Assembly: GCA_036320915.1 (NCBI GenBank)
Contig: JAXBDG010000006.1
Location: forward strand, 558,001-622,000
DNA length: 64,000 bases
Direction: 5' to 3'
Source: Linnemannia elongata
Taxonomy: Eukaryota; Mortierellomycota; Mortierellomycetes; Mortierellales; Mortierellaceae
Shown: one piece after another, positions 25,601 to 35,461 of the stretch
Layout: the number at the start of each line of letters is the position of its first letter
Numbering within the stretch: the stretch's first letter is position 1
Notes under the pieces: model-generated
The model's input: only the letters and a program-made list of their open reading frames with translations
Databases searched by the model: none
Told to the model about the DNA's origin: nothing
Made by a program: the position numbers and the translations under genes

Positions 25601-25826
25601 ACCCCGGACGGGTGCGGACGTGGTGGATGAGTTGAGCATCAAGAGTAACATTAAGACCGAGCAGCAGCACCAACAACAGCCAAAGTTGAGACGCGTTTCT
25701 ACGATCACTTCGTTGTCCGCTGCAACCATGGATTCGAAGGCTGTCACTACTTCCACCACCACTACAATTTCTTCGTCTGCTGGTACAGATGGGTCCATGA
25801 AGGCTGAGAGCCAACAGGACTCATAA
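22644..25826 (+). CDS. PolyQ C2H2 zinc-finger transcription factor, Crz1-like finger order (1060 aa)
   Basis: A single-exon frame whose ATG is preceded by an in-frame TAG. Residues 1-830 are low-complexity: polyQ/His runs near 12-40, 295-320 and 395-415, Ser/Pro/Thr-rich segments, basic SRSR clusters near 547-562 and 657-675 that could be nuclear localisation signals, and an acidic stretch near 790-815. Three contiguous fingers follow: Cys840/845-His858/862, Cys870/873-His886/890, and Cys898/901-His914 closed by Cys917 or Cys921. The phrases FARPFNLNAH, FSRKHDLQRH and FARTDALCRH follow the order of calcineurin-regulated Crz1/Prz1 factors (family knowledge). A PSITNT near 579-584 resembles the calcineurin docking motif PxIxIT except at position 5. 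The C-terminus is Gln/Ala-rich. A DNA-binding nuclear role is secure; Crz1 orthology is only an inference. Confidence 0.9.
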   Translation: MNSPSLVIPSQQTQQQQQQHHHHQQQSSQHLYSNHQQQQQQQQQQPPTLHTHKNSPMGQQQNLEQIREETVMETAMDNFMAGVESGEYFAQLQLQSPQLPQAPYSLQSQSTFDYSGNNSTNNNSNSAMAISTPLLASQSQTVFDMSGTPGVAGDSTTPTVASTSLSSTGLMTSSMDGSSGYGGGGYPQFSSSTNPLFSSPPISSSGAFSPTMPNMTNYFTHQPMTSTNSHRHQFFSNNIIIPPGGSLPTMSRSPHEDSQMVGDQGSSAYMGDSQDTKAWLWDSYPTTNPTPSVEVLMQMQQQEQQQQQQQQQQHQQQQYQLGQELSSSSGNPSHQQPFMHSQPPPHPFYQQPQDHLQSPPLSAIQPGYTVSSPVTTPPTTPQRHPRLFHSQSQPGLRNMQQQQQKQQLLQQQQQHGLRHRQHSVHFTGGGFVSGDLSGMRTNRHVSLPVGSYSAPIPSLASLSEMMQDSPLGSAGGNGLYSTADLATTLAETTTLFSMSLPSTTHGYSFLDGPPPPMHHHHHHHHFLPTSPPLSSADLSGASTPTTPKSRSRAGSKSRSRPTSASSIVSVRNAGAPYSPSITNTSGPISVAAASRSPSLVPLSPIPPFKLGEDADPTSPPPNSYDSGMTLVPGTPGAAGNATGASPSGGVAGTTAGGKARRVSRTKLPSKSRSRSSTLTASNAGSGLVAGSPAEAATGNLATSPFSLVLSEQEEADLQGLADASADPLQHHHLQHQHHQQQLHVKSSIELTPGGSQLGDDIDPFQLDVTVQHQQYQHLDPAMLNMSSALNDPDGGLDEDLEDDDGMDEDGAGLGEDGSSTPGAEESSSANANPTGKPIPCPIPSCSKTFARPFNLNAHVKSHDVLKPYGCHLCSRVFSRKHDLQRHIRVHTGSKPYVCVNCQKAFARTDALCRHYKCEEACREFMQQDEVRKQAQQNVQHSLHQEQIELQQAQQAFALARQQEAEARAAAAAAGGYVLEAVAEDVAPRTGADVVDELSIKSNIKTEQQHQQQPKLRRVSTITSLSAATMDSKAVTTSTTTTISSSAGTDGSMKAESQQDS

Positions 25827-26646
25827 CCTCTATTCTTCACCTCTCTTCACTGTTATCGAGAAGAGCTTTTTTTTTTTATTACTGTTACGATCTTTTTTCT
25901 CACTTTTTATCTTTTCTTTTTCGTTTTATTTTCCACCTTTGATGAGTACATGAATGAACAAATCCCCTTTTATGACCACACCAAGAACACAACACACATT
26001 TTTTTGCACAGTTACAACATTTTACATAGAACAAACAAAAAAAAAGAGCACCCTTTTTTTTTTTAAAAAAAAAAATCGAAAATGAAGTAATAAAATGCAG
26101 CGACACCAATGTACAGAACTACATCCACGCAACAGAATACGGCGCAGACCGGGCTCATGACTGGCTTAGACAAGTCTTATCTGAGACTGGGACAGGGGAT
26201 GAAGCGGTCTGAAGGGGACTCGAGTTCAGAGGCAGTGAAGTATGTGTGAGGTAAGAGGGCAGAGGGAGAAGGAACAAGGATTGACGGTTATGTTCAGGAT
26301 TTCCTTCAAGTCAGCGTGGAGGACAAAAGAGTCGAGAGAAAGTGGGCGGGTAGAGGCTGTTTGGTTGGCTGATTGGTGGGCGTTGGAGATGGGTTTTAAA
26401 GAAGAAAAATGAAGGCGAGAGAAAGATCAAGGGAGAAAAATTGGATTTTCAGTCCTACCTCCCCTGCGGAACGCCCAAAGGTGTAAATGAAGAAAAGAAA
26501 GGCAATTTTGATTGTGTCCCACCGTAAGGGTGAATGCACAACCCTTAATCCTATATTGTTAACCTGTGCACACTTTGCTCGCCACTTTTATTTTGCCACA
26601 CACCAATGACCAACTCGACGCGTCGACAAAAGGCACCCTCCACAGA
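25827..26646 (+). other. Intergenic: zinc-finger 3' UTR and promoter of paralog 1
   Basis: Starts with T-rich then A-rich tracts typical of a 3' end, followed by about 500 bp of mixed composition upstream of the first array gene. No TATA box or further gene was recognised. Confidence 0.5.
26089..26094 (+). terminator. Candidate poly(A) signal of the polyQ zinc-finger gene
   Basis: AATAAA 262 bp after the stop codon, following long T and A homopolymers. Confidence 0.35.
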
Positions 26647-29600
26647 ATGACAACCACAGACTCCCTCCTCCTAGAAGCAACTCCCACCACCCACTTTCAA
26701 GCATTCCGCGACCCTTACAATAACGACAACACCAACAACGGCGATCCACAACAGGGGCACATCTTGATCCCGGTGGTTCGACATCCGATCACGAACGACC
26801 TGTATGTCATCTGGGGGGACATCACAGACTGTTTCCCTGGGGTGCTGAGGGTGCAGTTTAGGAATGTGTTTATCCCTATGCTGCGGGGTGATAACCTTTA
26901 CAGGTACACACACTTTTTGTATCCGGTTTAGTTTTCGTACACTTGCTTTGACGCGTTCAAATACGCTCCTAGACCAAAGGCAGGAATGATATTGACGGAT
27001 CCTATTGCTTCACGTCATTTTAGGATGAAGCCGTTCGGGATCAGATACCACCCTGGTATCGTGTTGGATGTTGTTTACAGGAAGAAGTCGTCACCTTCGT
27101 CGGTCAGCAGGAGAAGCAGGACGAGAGATGGCCAGATTGGAGACGCCAAATTAGCAGCGGCAGAGTGCCACGCTACAGTCACAGTGAAGGACGCGCCTAA
27201 CCGGGACACGGATGCTACTATCGCTGTCGAAGAGGAGCCTAACCAGGACGTGGATGCGTGTATCAACGGCCCAGACGGGAATGGCGATGACAGGGGCGAG
27301 AGTGATGGTGACAACGAGTACGAATTTGTAGAAGGAGAGCGGGCGCCTGTCGCCGAGGATCAGGATGCTTACGCGGTCGGACTGGATACCATGCTGCACG
27401 AGAGCCCCAAACAACCAACAGAGCAATCAACAGGACAACAAAAAAAAGAGCCAACAGAGCAGGTGGTTCTCCCATCCATGCCCGAGCTACTTCCAATAGC
27501 GGAGAAGGGGGTGGTAGTGGTAGAGGAGAAAGCAAAGGAAGAGTTGCAAGAGCACGAGAAGACGCAGCAGCAGAACCGAGGACGGGACCAGGAGAAGGAG
27601 CAGAATTATGTCTCGGAGCAGGTAGAAACGCCGCGATCCATTCAAGGGGTACGGAAGGGTCTCGTCCGGAGGGAGACGCCATTCACAATCGAGGAGTTGA
27701 TCAAGCATCGCGCCAAGCACTTTTTTACGGCTCGGTACTCCTGGGCTGATTGCAGCGGTCATTCGAGGCTCTTTTTCTTCCTTCCTGTCTTGGAAGACGT
27801 CCCCACACAAACAGGAGCAGCATCGACCCCAGAAATCCACAACAACACCAAATTTCAGCTATACTACCTCTGCGATTGTAGCGGCATCCCAGGAGCAAAG
27901 GAGCATACCAAACCTCACTGGATCGACAATAGCAACAACAAACACAACAATATAACGCACAGTAAGCCTTCAGCCATGGACGTCAGTCAGAGTCAACTCC
28001 GAGAACTCATTCCTTTAGTTGGAGACTATATAATGGCAGTCCTTGAGATGTTCAAGTATGGTGTCTACGTCGACAAGGCACCCGAGGAAGCTGCTCAGCG
28101 TGTGTCATTTGCGATCAAGTATCTGGCATCGAAAGGAGTTTGGTCGTGCGAAGGATTCATCACCGAGATGTCGTCGGACTTCACAGACGCTGTTGCTGTC
28201 GCTGAACCGAAGACGATCCGACTATCACCTGTTTCTCTATTGGACGTTTCGGCATTGGACGAACTGAGGAGCAAGCTTGTTCGAGACCCCAAAGGTCAAT
28301 ATGCCGACTTGTACCCTTTCCGGACCTCGGAAGGCGATGTACGATGGACATGCGGTCGTCACTGGATGAGCTTGTGGTCGGATATGGCGGTTTACGCGAG
28401 AGCCCTCACTTTTCATCAGGAGCCAGGGTCTCCCGAGGGCTGGTACTCGCCTCTTCATGGCATTCTGTGCTCTCGGATTACGTCTGTGGAGAGAGCGCTG
28501 CAGTTTTTCGAGCTGGCAGCGGAGATACCTCGAAACCCTGTGTTTACAGTCTGGCTGGATTGGGACATGGCGCTGGATGAAGAGGGCGAGCTTGCCCGGG
28601 CGATCGGTCGACTCTCTGCGGCGACAGTCCACATACTCCTTCGAGGCAAAGGCGGACCTCAGGACAAGATCAATGCAGGAACGGCTTTTGGACGATTGAA
28701 GTTGACGACGGCGGCTCTGCAGAATCCTGATATCGAGATGTTCACTCTAACGGAGGCCGACCTTGGACTCAAGTACAATTACAAGGAACTGCCCACCGCG
28801 ACGACTTACCACCAGTCGTATGGACCGAAAGCAGGAGAGCGAATCACCGCAGTGGAGCGTGGAGAGAAAGGCGGGCCAATGGCGGTAACAGTGAAGGGGG
28901 TGGATGTGGATCTTGCCATTGCCACGATGCGCCGTATTGCCGGAGGACTCCACCGCTTTTCGGAGCTGCGCTTCGAACATGCCCACTCTCATCTTGTCGT
29001 CAAGCTTATAGACCTCGGAGGAGGAGATAATCCAGGCTACAATGGTGAGGAAGATACGGACGTTGCCAGTGGCGACATGCACTCGTTTTTGGACAAGCGA
29101 GGGTGGCGCGATCAAGTACTTTGCTCGACGCAATTTGAGTCTGGCGAAAAGTTCTTCCACCTGTCGTACCTCACCGAGGCGCATATGTGGTATTTCAGCG
29201 AGCGACAGAGAACTGAGGTACATGATCTGATTGTGCTCAACAAGCACCTCAAATACCTCTACCTGGAAAGCAAGATGCCTGATTATGATCCAAGTCAAGC
29301 CTACGAGACCTGCAAGCAGTCCCTCTCCGACCATCGCACTATCGAGTTGTTCCAGATCACCAGTTCTAAAGGAAGTGAGCCAAAGTGCTCTTCATTCGCT
29401 TGGAGGAACCCCAACGATCCGGACAAGATGCGCGTGGATATCACCTGCAATCGATCAGATCATGTCGAAGCTATGCTCCAGAGGTATGCACCTCTGATTG
29501 ACCAACTTGAGGTTGGCGGCCTCAGTTTGACGGATGCGACGGCGATGGGGAAGCTGGCACGACGCAAGAAGAGACCGTTTTCTCCCACGAGCATTTACCT

Positions 29601-30390
29601 CTGGAATGTCCATCTGATCGAGCCTGCCGTCCGTGAGATTCTTCAGGAGGTCATCGTCAACGGAGCGATGGAGGAGGTTATCATGCGCGGGTCTGTCATC
29701 TCTCAGGTCGCGCAACTGCAGACGAGCGGGAAAGTGGAGGGGACGTTGCAACTGGTCAAGTTAAAGGCCAACGTCAAGATCTGGGCCGAGTTTTTGGTGG
29801 CGATCCGGTCTAAGGTGACAGGCCTTTTTGTGGGGGACGACCCTCAAAAGCACTTTCTCCGGGCGATGGAGTCGCAGCCTGCCATGTCGTTGGAGATGCC
29901 TCAGTTGAGATTGCTTCAGCTCACATGTTCGATGGAGTCGCATCTTTTCGACAGACCTTGGCTGGACATGCTCCTCGAGTTCAAGGGTCCGGCAGTCAAG
30001 GATGTCGTCTTCACGGATGATGCTTCGCCCAGAGCATATGCACTTGGAATCTTGGCGCGAAGGAACGAGATGGTAGCGATGCTTCCGATCTCGAATCTGT
30101 GTCTGTTGTCTGTCATGATGACCTCCGAGGATTGGAGCCGGCTCCTTCGATACTTGGATATGTCGAAGATGGTGCAATTTGCGGTGAGCCAGTCGAATAC
30201 GATGTCAAGGGCGACACTGCTCCAGATTGCCGATGCTGTTCCGCTGGGGAGTGCAGTGTTGCAGAGGTTTTGCCTGAGGCTGAAGCATTCCAATGATACA
30301 GACACCAATGCAGCTCTGGAGGCGAAGTTCGGGCCAAAGAGTCCCAAGCGTGCAGGGATGCTTGTTGACCTCAATGGCTTCAACCTCTAG
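26647..30390 (+). CDS. Tandem paralog 1, uncharacterised fungal protein (1207 aa)
   Basis: Exons 26647-26903 and 27024-30390; the 120-bp intron splits an Arg codon (phase 2), exactly as in the next two genes. Residues 1-110 are a conserved N-terminal unit: HFQAFRDP, then HPITNDLYVIWGDI and, across the splice, MKPFGIRYHPGIVLDVV. Residues about 115-300 are a variable Glu/Gln/Lys linker. Residues about 305-470 hold FTIEELIKHRAK, GHSRLFFFLP, a Cys-x-Cys in YLCDCSGIP, HWID and VGDYIMAVLEMFKYGVY. A long C-terminal region ends LVDLNGFNL and contains a conserved basic RRKKRP. No signal peptide or clear membrane helix was seen. From memory it resembles a large expanded family of uncharacterised Mortierellaceae proteins, some with leucine-rich C-termini. 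Function unknown. The upstream in-frame codons back to 26566 lack counterparts in the paralogs, so the ATG at 26647 was chosen. Confidence 0.85.
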
Positions 30391-30697
30391 TATCTTCTAC
30401 TAAATGCTGAAGGATTTTTTTTTTTTTTTTTTTTTTTTGTTCTTTGGGTAGCAGACAAGTAAAACAGTATGCATTCTTGTCTCCTCCTGTTTGATATCTT
30501 GCCAAAGTACGTGTTGGCGCAGGACATGGAGTTGTTTCGAAGGGGGTTAAAAGATCATCGCCGTGACTGTGATTTCGATCAACAACAGAGTTCTTGTTTT
30601 CTTTGTGTCGAACCTCTGTCAACCAAGAGTTCAAACATTCATTCAACAACCAACAGCAAACACAGACACACACATTTATCTCACCTCCAAAACCTCC
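30391..30697 (+). other. Intergenic between paralogs 1 and 2
   Basis: 307 bp. It opens with a 24-T run (30415-30438) right after the stop of paralog 1, then the leader of paralog 2. No AATAAA was seen. Confidence 0.6.
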
Positions 30698-33600
30698 ATG
30701 GCCCAAGCCGACTCCAACTCGACCTCAGAGTTCGGCACCGACGCCCACTTCCAGGCATTCCGCGCTCCCGACGAAAAAGAACTTATCCTCATCCCTGTCT
30801 CGTTACATCCAACCCTGAATGAGCTCTATGTCATTTGGTCTGACATCACCAACTGTTTTCCAGAAACCAGACGGATTCAGTTCAGGAATGTGTATGTTCC
30901 CTTGTTGAGGGATACCCGACTCTACAGGTATATCCTATCTTTTTTTTTTTTTTTTTTTTCTTCAGACTAATTGACAGAAGGGAAAAGGAAGGGGATAAAT
31001 GAATTAGGTTCTAACGGTTGGCCGTATATTTTATCACTATAATTTAATTTGTGATGGATGATGAATAGGGTGAAGCCACATGGGATCAAGTATCACCCAG
31101 GGGTCGTGCTGGACATCATCTACGGGAAGAAACCTTCATCATTCAACAATAACAACAACAACAGCAACAACAACTCCAGCAGCAAGAAGAACAGGATCAA
31201 TGATACCCAGGACGCCATTGTCAAGACCGAGGATCCTACTGCTGGAGCGACGCCGCCTGGTCAGGATCGGAGTAGCAGTGGTCAAGATAAGAAGGAGGAG
31301 AACCTCGATGTTTATGTCGGAGGGGAGACTCTGGCAAGGATTCAGGAGGGGGCTGTTGATGGTGACCAAGAGGAGGAAGGCAAGGGCAATGACGAGGCCG
31401 ACTCTGCGGAGGAAAAGTCAGAAACACAGATCGAGGAACAGGAGGAGGACAGTACAGTCGGGTCGGATGCTATGTCACAAAACAGCGCTACACAGTCAAC
31501 ACAACAGTCAACAGAACGCCCAACAGAACGGCTCAAAGAACAGTTAGCAGCACGGACAATAGAGCAGCCGACAGTGCTGCCAACCCAACCGGCAACCAAG
31601 CAGGTGACACTTACATCTGCATCCAATCTACCTCCAGCCATGGACAACGAGAAGATGAAAATCAAGGAGGAGTCATCACCAGTGCAGGAGCTACCGGTCG
31701 TCCACGCCCGTCGGACCCTGCCATTCACTATCGAGGACGTGGTCAAGCATCGCGTCAAGGACATCTTCAAAGCGAGGTACTCCTGGACTCAACATTGCGG
31801 TCACTCGAGATTCTTCTGCTTCCTTCCCAGAGTCATGCCAACACCGACAGGAGAAGTGGCCGCCCCAGGAATCCAAAGCAACACCGACTTTGAATTTTTT
31901 GATCTCTGCGATTGCGCTGATGTTCCTGGATCCAAGGGCGATTGGAGACCTCACTGGATCGGTAAAAAGATCAACGACTCATTCTATCCAGTTTCGGCGG
32001 AGGACCTCAGTCAGGATCAGGTCCGTGGCCTCCTTCCTCTGGTGGGAGACTACGTGATGGGAGTGCTTGAGATGCTCAAGTACGGTGTCTACATCGACAA
32101 AATTCCCCAGGATGTTGCTTACCGAATCTCCTCTGCGATCGAGTATCTGGAGTCGAAGGGCGTTCGGTCATGCGAGGGATTTATGACAGAGTTGTCGTCT
32201 TTTGACCCTGCAGTTGTTATTACCGAGTCCATGCTGGAACAACTACCACCCATCGCTGCGCTGGACGAGAAGGGTTTGGTCGAACTCAAGGACAGACTCG
32301 AGAGATACTATAACGAGGATGAATACTCTGACCTGTACCCTTTCAGGACGTCAGAAGGCGACGTTCGACGGATGTGTGAGATTCATTGGAAGAGCATGTG
32401 GTTGGACAAGGAACTGGAAGATACACTCGAGGATTTTCACGACAACCCGATGTCTATCGAGAGCCGCTATGAACCCCTCTTTGGGATTTGGAGTATGCGG
32501 GTGAAGAACTTGCAGAGGGCGCTGGAGTATTTCAAACTAGCAGAGAAGGTGACATGGATGCCCGTGTTCACAATCTGGCTGGATTGGGATTTGACGGAGA
32601 AGGACGAGGCACAGCTAGCTAAGGCGGTCGATCTACTCACAGCAGCGGTGTTCCATGTGCTTGCTCGACGCAGAGAGGTGACTCGGGAGGACATCAGACT
32701 GGGATTCGGCTGTGGATATTCGCTATTGATCGGATCGGCTTTGGAGAATCCGAACATCGAGACGTTCTCATTGTCGACCCAGGAACCCAACACCGAGTAC
32801 GACTATCATGAATATGGCGAGGGATTCGACACGCTCCAGATGTATGAGCCCAGATCCCAAGACCGGATCGCGATGGTAGAACGCGGAGTGAAGGGTGCCA
32901 AAATGAAGGCGATGCTGATGGCGTCCGACATGGATCTTGCGCTCGAGACGGTACCTAGCCTCGTTGGTGGATATGACCGCTTTTCGGAGTTGCGCATAGG
33001 ATTGATTGCCACCCACCCAGACCATATCACGATCAAAGTTGCAGAGTCCGGTGCCCAGGAAGATATGGCCAACATCAGAGGCGACTTAGTCTCGTTCTAT
33101 GAGAAGCGACAGTGGCGTGACGAGATCAGTATTGTGTCCAACCTCCAGTTCGAACGCAACGCTTTCCTTGCAGGCTATCTAACCATGGCAACCTTCCAGG
33201 TTTCGCTATCGAAGAATGGGTCGGCCATCCGATCATTGATCACCCTCAATAAGCACCTCAAGTCCCTTACACTGGAGAGCTTGTTACCCCTCTACAACCC
33301 AAGTCAAGCCTACGAGACCTGCAAGCAGCCCCTTTTCGACCATCCCGCCATCGAGCTGTTCAGGATCACCTGTCCTAATGAAGGACCGAGGCCGTCGACA
33401 TTCGTGTGGAGGCACCCCAATGACCCGGACAAGATGCGCGTAGATATTTTTTGCTGTCGAGCAGACGACGTGGAGGCGATGTTCCAGCGGTATGCGCCTC
33501 TGATTGACCGACTTGAGGTGGAGTGGCTCAGCTCGACGGATGCGGTAGCTTTGGAGAAGATGGCGAGGCGCAAGAAGAGGCCGCTTGCACCCAAGTACAT

Positions 33601-34402
33601 CTCTATTAAGGATGTCCATTTGATGGAACCTGCTGTCCGTACGATCCTTCAGGAAGTTATTGCCAAGGGGGCGATGGAGAGTGTAGTGGTCCAAGGAACG
33701 ATCATGCCTCAGGTGGGGGTTCTGCGGAATGGTGCGAAGGAGGACGTGTCCAAACTTGCGGCCAGGCTGGAGGCGAACGTCAAGATTTGGGCGCAGTTTT
33801 TGGGGGCGATCCGCTGCAAGGTGACCGAGTTGACTGTGCAGGACGGCGCGAAGAAGCAGTTCCTCAAGGAGATGGAGTTGCAGATCCCCATGTTGCCGGA
33901 TATGCCTCGATTGAAGAAGCTTCATCTATCATGCGCAGCGGCAGAGCTGAATCTGTTCAAAATGCCCTGGCTCCGGCTGCTGCTCCTGTACAAAGGTCCT
34001 AAGCCTCAGGAGGTCGACTCGTCCGTGAGGGATCCCTTCAGAACACACGCGCTGAATGTCTTTGCACAGCGGAGCCAATTACCGGATCTGCGGGCGATTA
34101 CCGACTTGCGGCTGAGGGAGGTGACGATGGGCGCGGAGGATTGGAAACAGTTCCTTCCGATGGTGGAGTTTTCGCAGGTGGTCAAGTTTGAGGTCCATCA
34201 GAAGAACGTGTTGTCGAAGGAGACGCTGCTGCAGATCGCTGAATTTGTTCCGATGAGCAGTACGGTGCTGAAGAGCTTTGTTGTGATTGACGGCAAGGGC
34301 ACGGACGACGACACCTCCGCGGCTCTGGAGGCCAAGTTTGGGCCTCCAAAGCTCGATGGCGTCGAGCGGGCGTTCATCAACCTTAATTGGTTCATTATTT
34401 AA
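30698..34402 (+). CDS. Tandem paralog 2, uncharacterised fungal protein (1187 aa)
   Basis: Exons 30698-30927 and 31069-34402; the 141-bp intron (with a 19-T run) splits the same Arg codon as in the neighbours. N-terminal unit: HFQAFRAPDEKE, HPTLNELYVIWSDI, FRNVYVP, then VKPHGIKYHPGVVLDI. The linker is Asn/Ser-rich at first, then acidic, then TEQPT-like repeats (about 95-290). The middle block at about 295-425 has FTIEDVVKHRVKD, GHSRFFCFLP, DLCDC, HWIG and VGDYVMGVLEMLKYG. The C-terminal half keeps PSQAYETCKQ, DPDKMRVD, QRYAPLIDRLEVE and ARRKKRPLAP. Between about 500 and 750 it differs clearly from paralogs 1 and 3, which match each other there, whereas near PSQAYETCKQ it is closer to paralog 1. 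The ATG at 30698 aligns with the starts of its neighbours. Function unknown. Confidence 0.85.
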
Positions 34403-34608
34403 ACATTTTTTTTTTTTTGTTTTTTTACTGTAGACTTTTTATTACAGCAGCTTTGTGGTGAATAGAAAGCGAAGATGCTACCTGTATCGTTGTAGCAAGG
34501 TGAAAGTATACAGGAGAATAGCCTCACTTGCTTGCTATTCCATATAAGTCGGTAAAGACTCCCTGCACGTGATTACGAGGTTAGAGCCAACTTATTTCTC
34601 AATGTTTT

Positions 34609-34628
34609 AAAGTCTTGAGCACGCTCAG
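34609..34628 (+). repeat. Left target-site duplication of the retroposed element
   Basis: A 20-bp sequence (AAAGTCTTGAG...CGCTCAG) repeated exactly at 35391-35410 on the other side of the 762-bp insert; the first bases of the right copy merge with the insert's A tail. Confidence 0.85.
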
Positions 34629-35105
34629 AATCTTTTTCTCTCCGTTCTTCGATTCCGATTTCAAAGCCCGGCGCATCCGCTCTTCAATCCATCACCTTTT
34701 ATCAAACAACCTATCCATCCATCAATCAGCAACGGTCGACCTAGGTCTTAACAACCTAACCTGCCGGCAGGTCGACACTACGAGCCCGGAGCCAAGTGAA
34801 TGTAGCACTATGCGTTGCCGGTACCGTACCAGGCAGGAGGGAGTCGCCGATATGGACGTACGGGAGGCTGAATTGACGCTACATGGTAACGCCGCGGTCG
34901 GTGGAGCCAGTGGAGTCGGAGGAGTTGTAGAATCAGATGAAGTTCGAATGGTCATTACCTAGACCGTCTGAACTTGCCCCAGAAGGGCAGCAGTGGTCAC
35001 CCGGAGGGTCGCGGATGCACTGTGGCCGCACGGAGCATCGCGAGGATGACGGGTTGTATTTCCTCAGTTAATAATTGTCTACGCGAGTTGGGACAGGTAG
35101 TAGGG

Positions 35106-35165
35106 CAGCATAGACTGTCAATCGGAAACCCCCGTGCCCAAAAGTGGGCACACCTATCACCCAAC
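35106..35165 (+). repeat. Hairpin unit A within the retroposed element
   Basis: First of two related units (CTGTCAATCGGAAACC, then a hairpin, then CACCTATCACCCAA). The stem is GTGCCCA at 35134-35140 paired with TGGGCAC at 35145-35151, loop AAAG. Confidence 0.7.
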
Positions 35166-35213
35166 CATCTTCCATTCGTTGACGAACGCACAGCTAGGGC
35201 GCCGGTAGTTTAT

Positions 35214-35279
35214 GACAGCAAAGTCTGTCAATTGGAAACCCCGTGCCACGAGGCTGGCACACCTACCACCCAAGCTGTC
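35214..35279 (+). repeat. Hairpin unit B within the retroposed element
   Basis: Second unit (CTGTCAATTGGAAACC, hairpin, CACCTACCACCCAA). The stem is GTGCCA at 35243-35248 paired with TGGCAC at 35255-35260. An outer stem GACAGC (35214-35219) with GCTGTC (35274-35279) encloses the unit. Confidence 0.7.
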
Positions 35280-35390
35280 CTGATTGCCAGGCGGAAGGAA
35301 TAAGGCATTATCGAGCTATACTTAGACTTCCATAGAACTGTGACCAATTTATTGGAGCAGTCTCGGATTAAAATCTGACGATACAAAAAA

Positions 35391-35410
35391 AAAGTCTTGA
35401 GCACGCTCAG
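35391..35410 (+). repeat. Right target-site duplication of the retroposed element
   Basis: Exact copy of 34609-34628, immediately after the element's A tail and in the probable 5' leader of paralog 3. Confidence 0.85.
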
Positions 35411-35461
35411 CGAAAGAAAGCCTCCCGCCCCTCCTCTTCCTTTCTCTCTTCTGTCCTCGTC

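Larger units (their letters stand above)
34629..35390 (+). mobile_element. Retroposed non-LTR/SINE-like element with A tail
   Basis: 762 bp bounded by exact 20-bp direct repeats and ending in an A run directly before the right repeat: the signature of LINE-type target-primed insertion. Its base composition (GC-rich, few homopolymers) differs from the flanks. It contains a 12-bp palindrome CCTGCCGGCAGG (34760-34771) and two diverged copies of a 60-nt hairpin unit near the 3' end. Open frames inside (34615-34962, 34974-35303) match no protein I recognise and no reverse transcriptase is present, so it is a non-autonomous element, a truncated LINE tail or a retrocopy. It lies 51 bp upstream of the start codon of paralog 3. 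Confidence 0.75.

Noticed and set aside
34974..35303. 109-codon frame inside the retroposed element, considered as a LINE ORF remnant
   Set aside because: No reverse transcriptase or endonuclease motif; the conserved signal there is at RNA-structure level instead.
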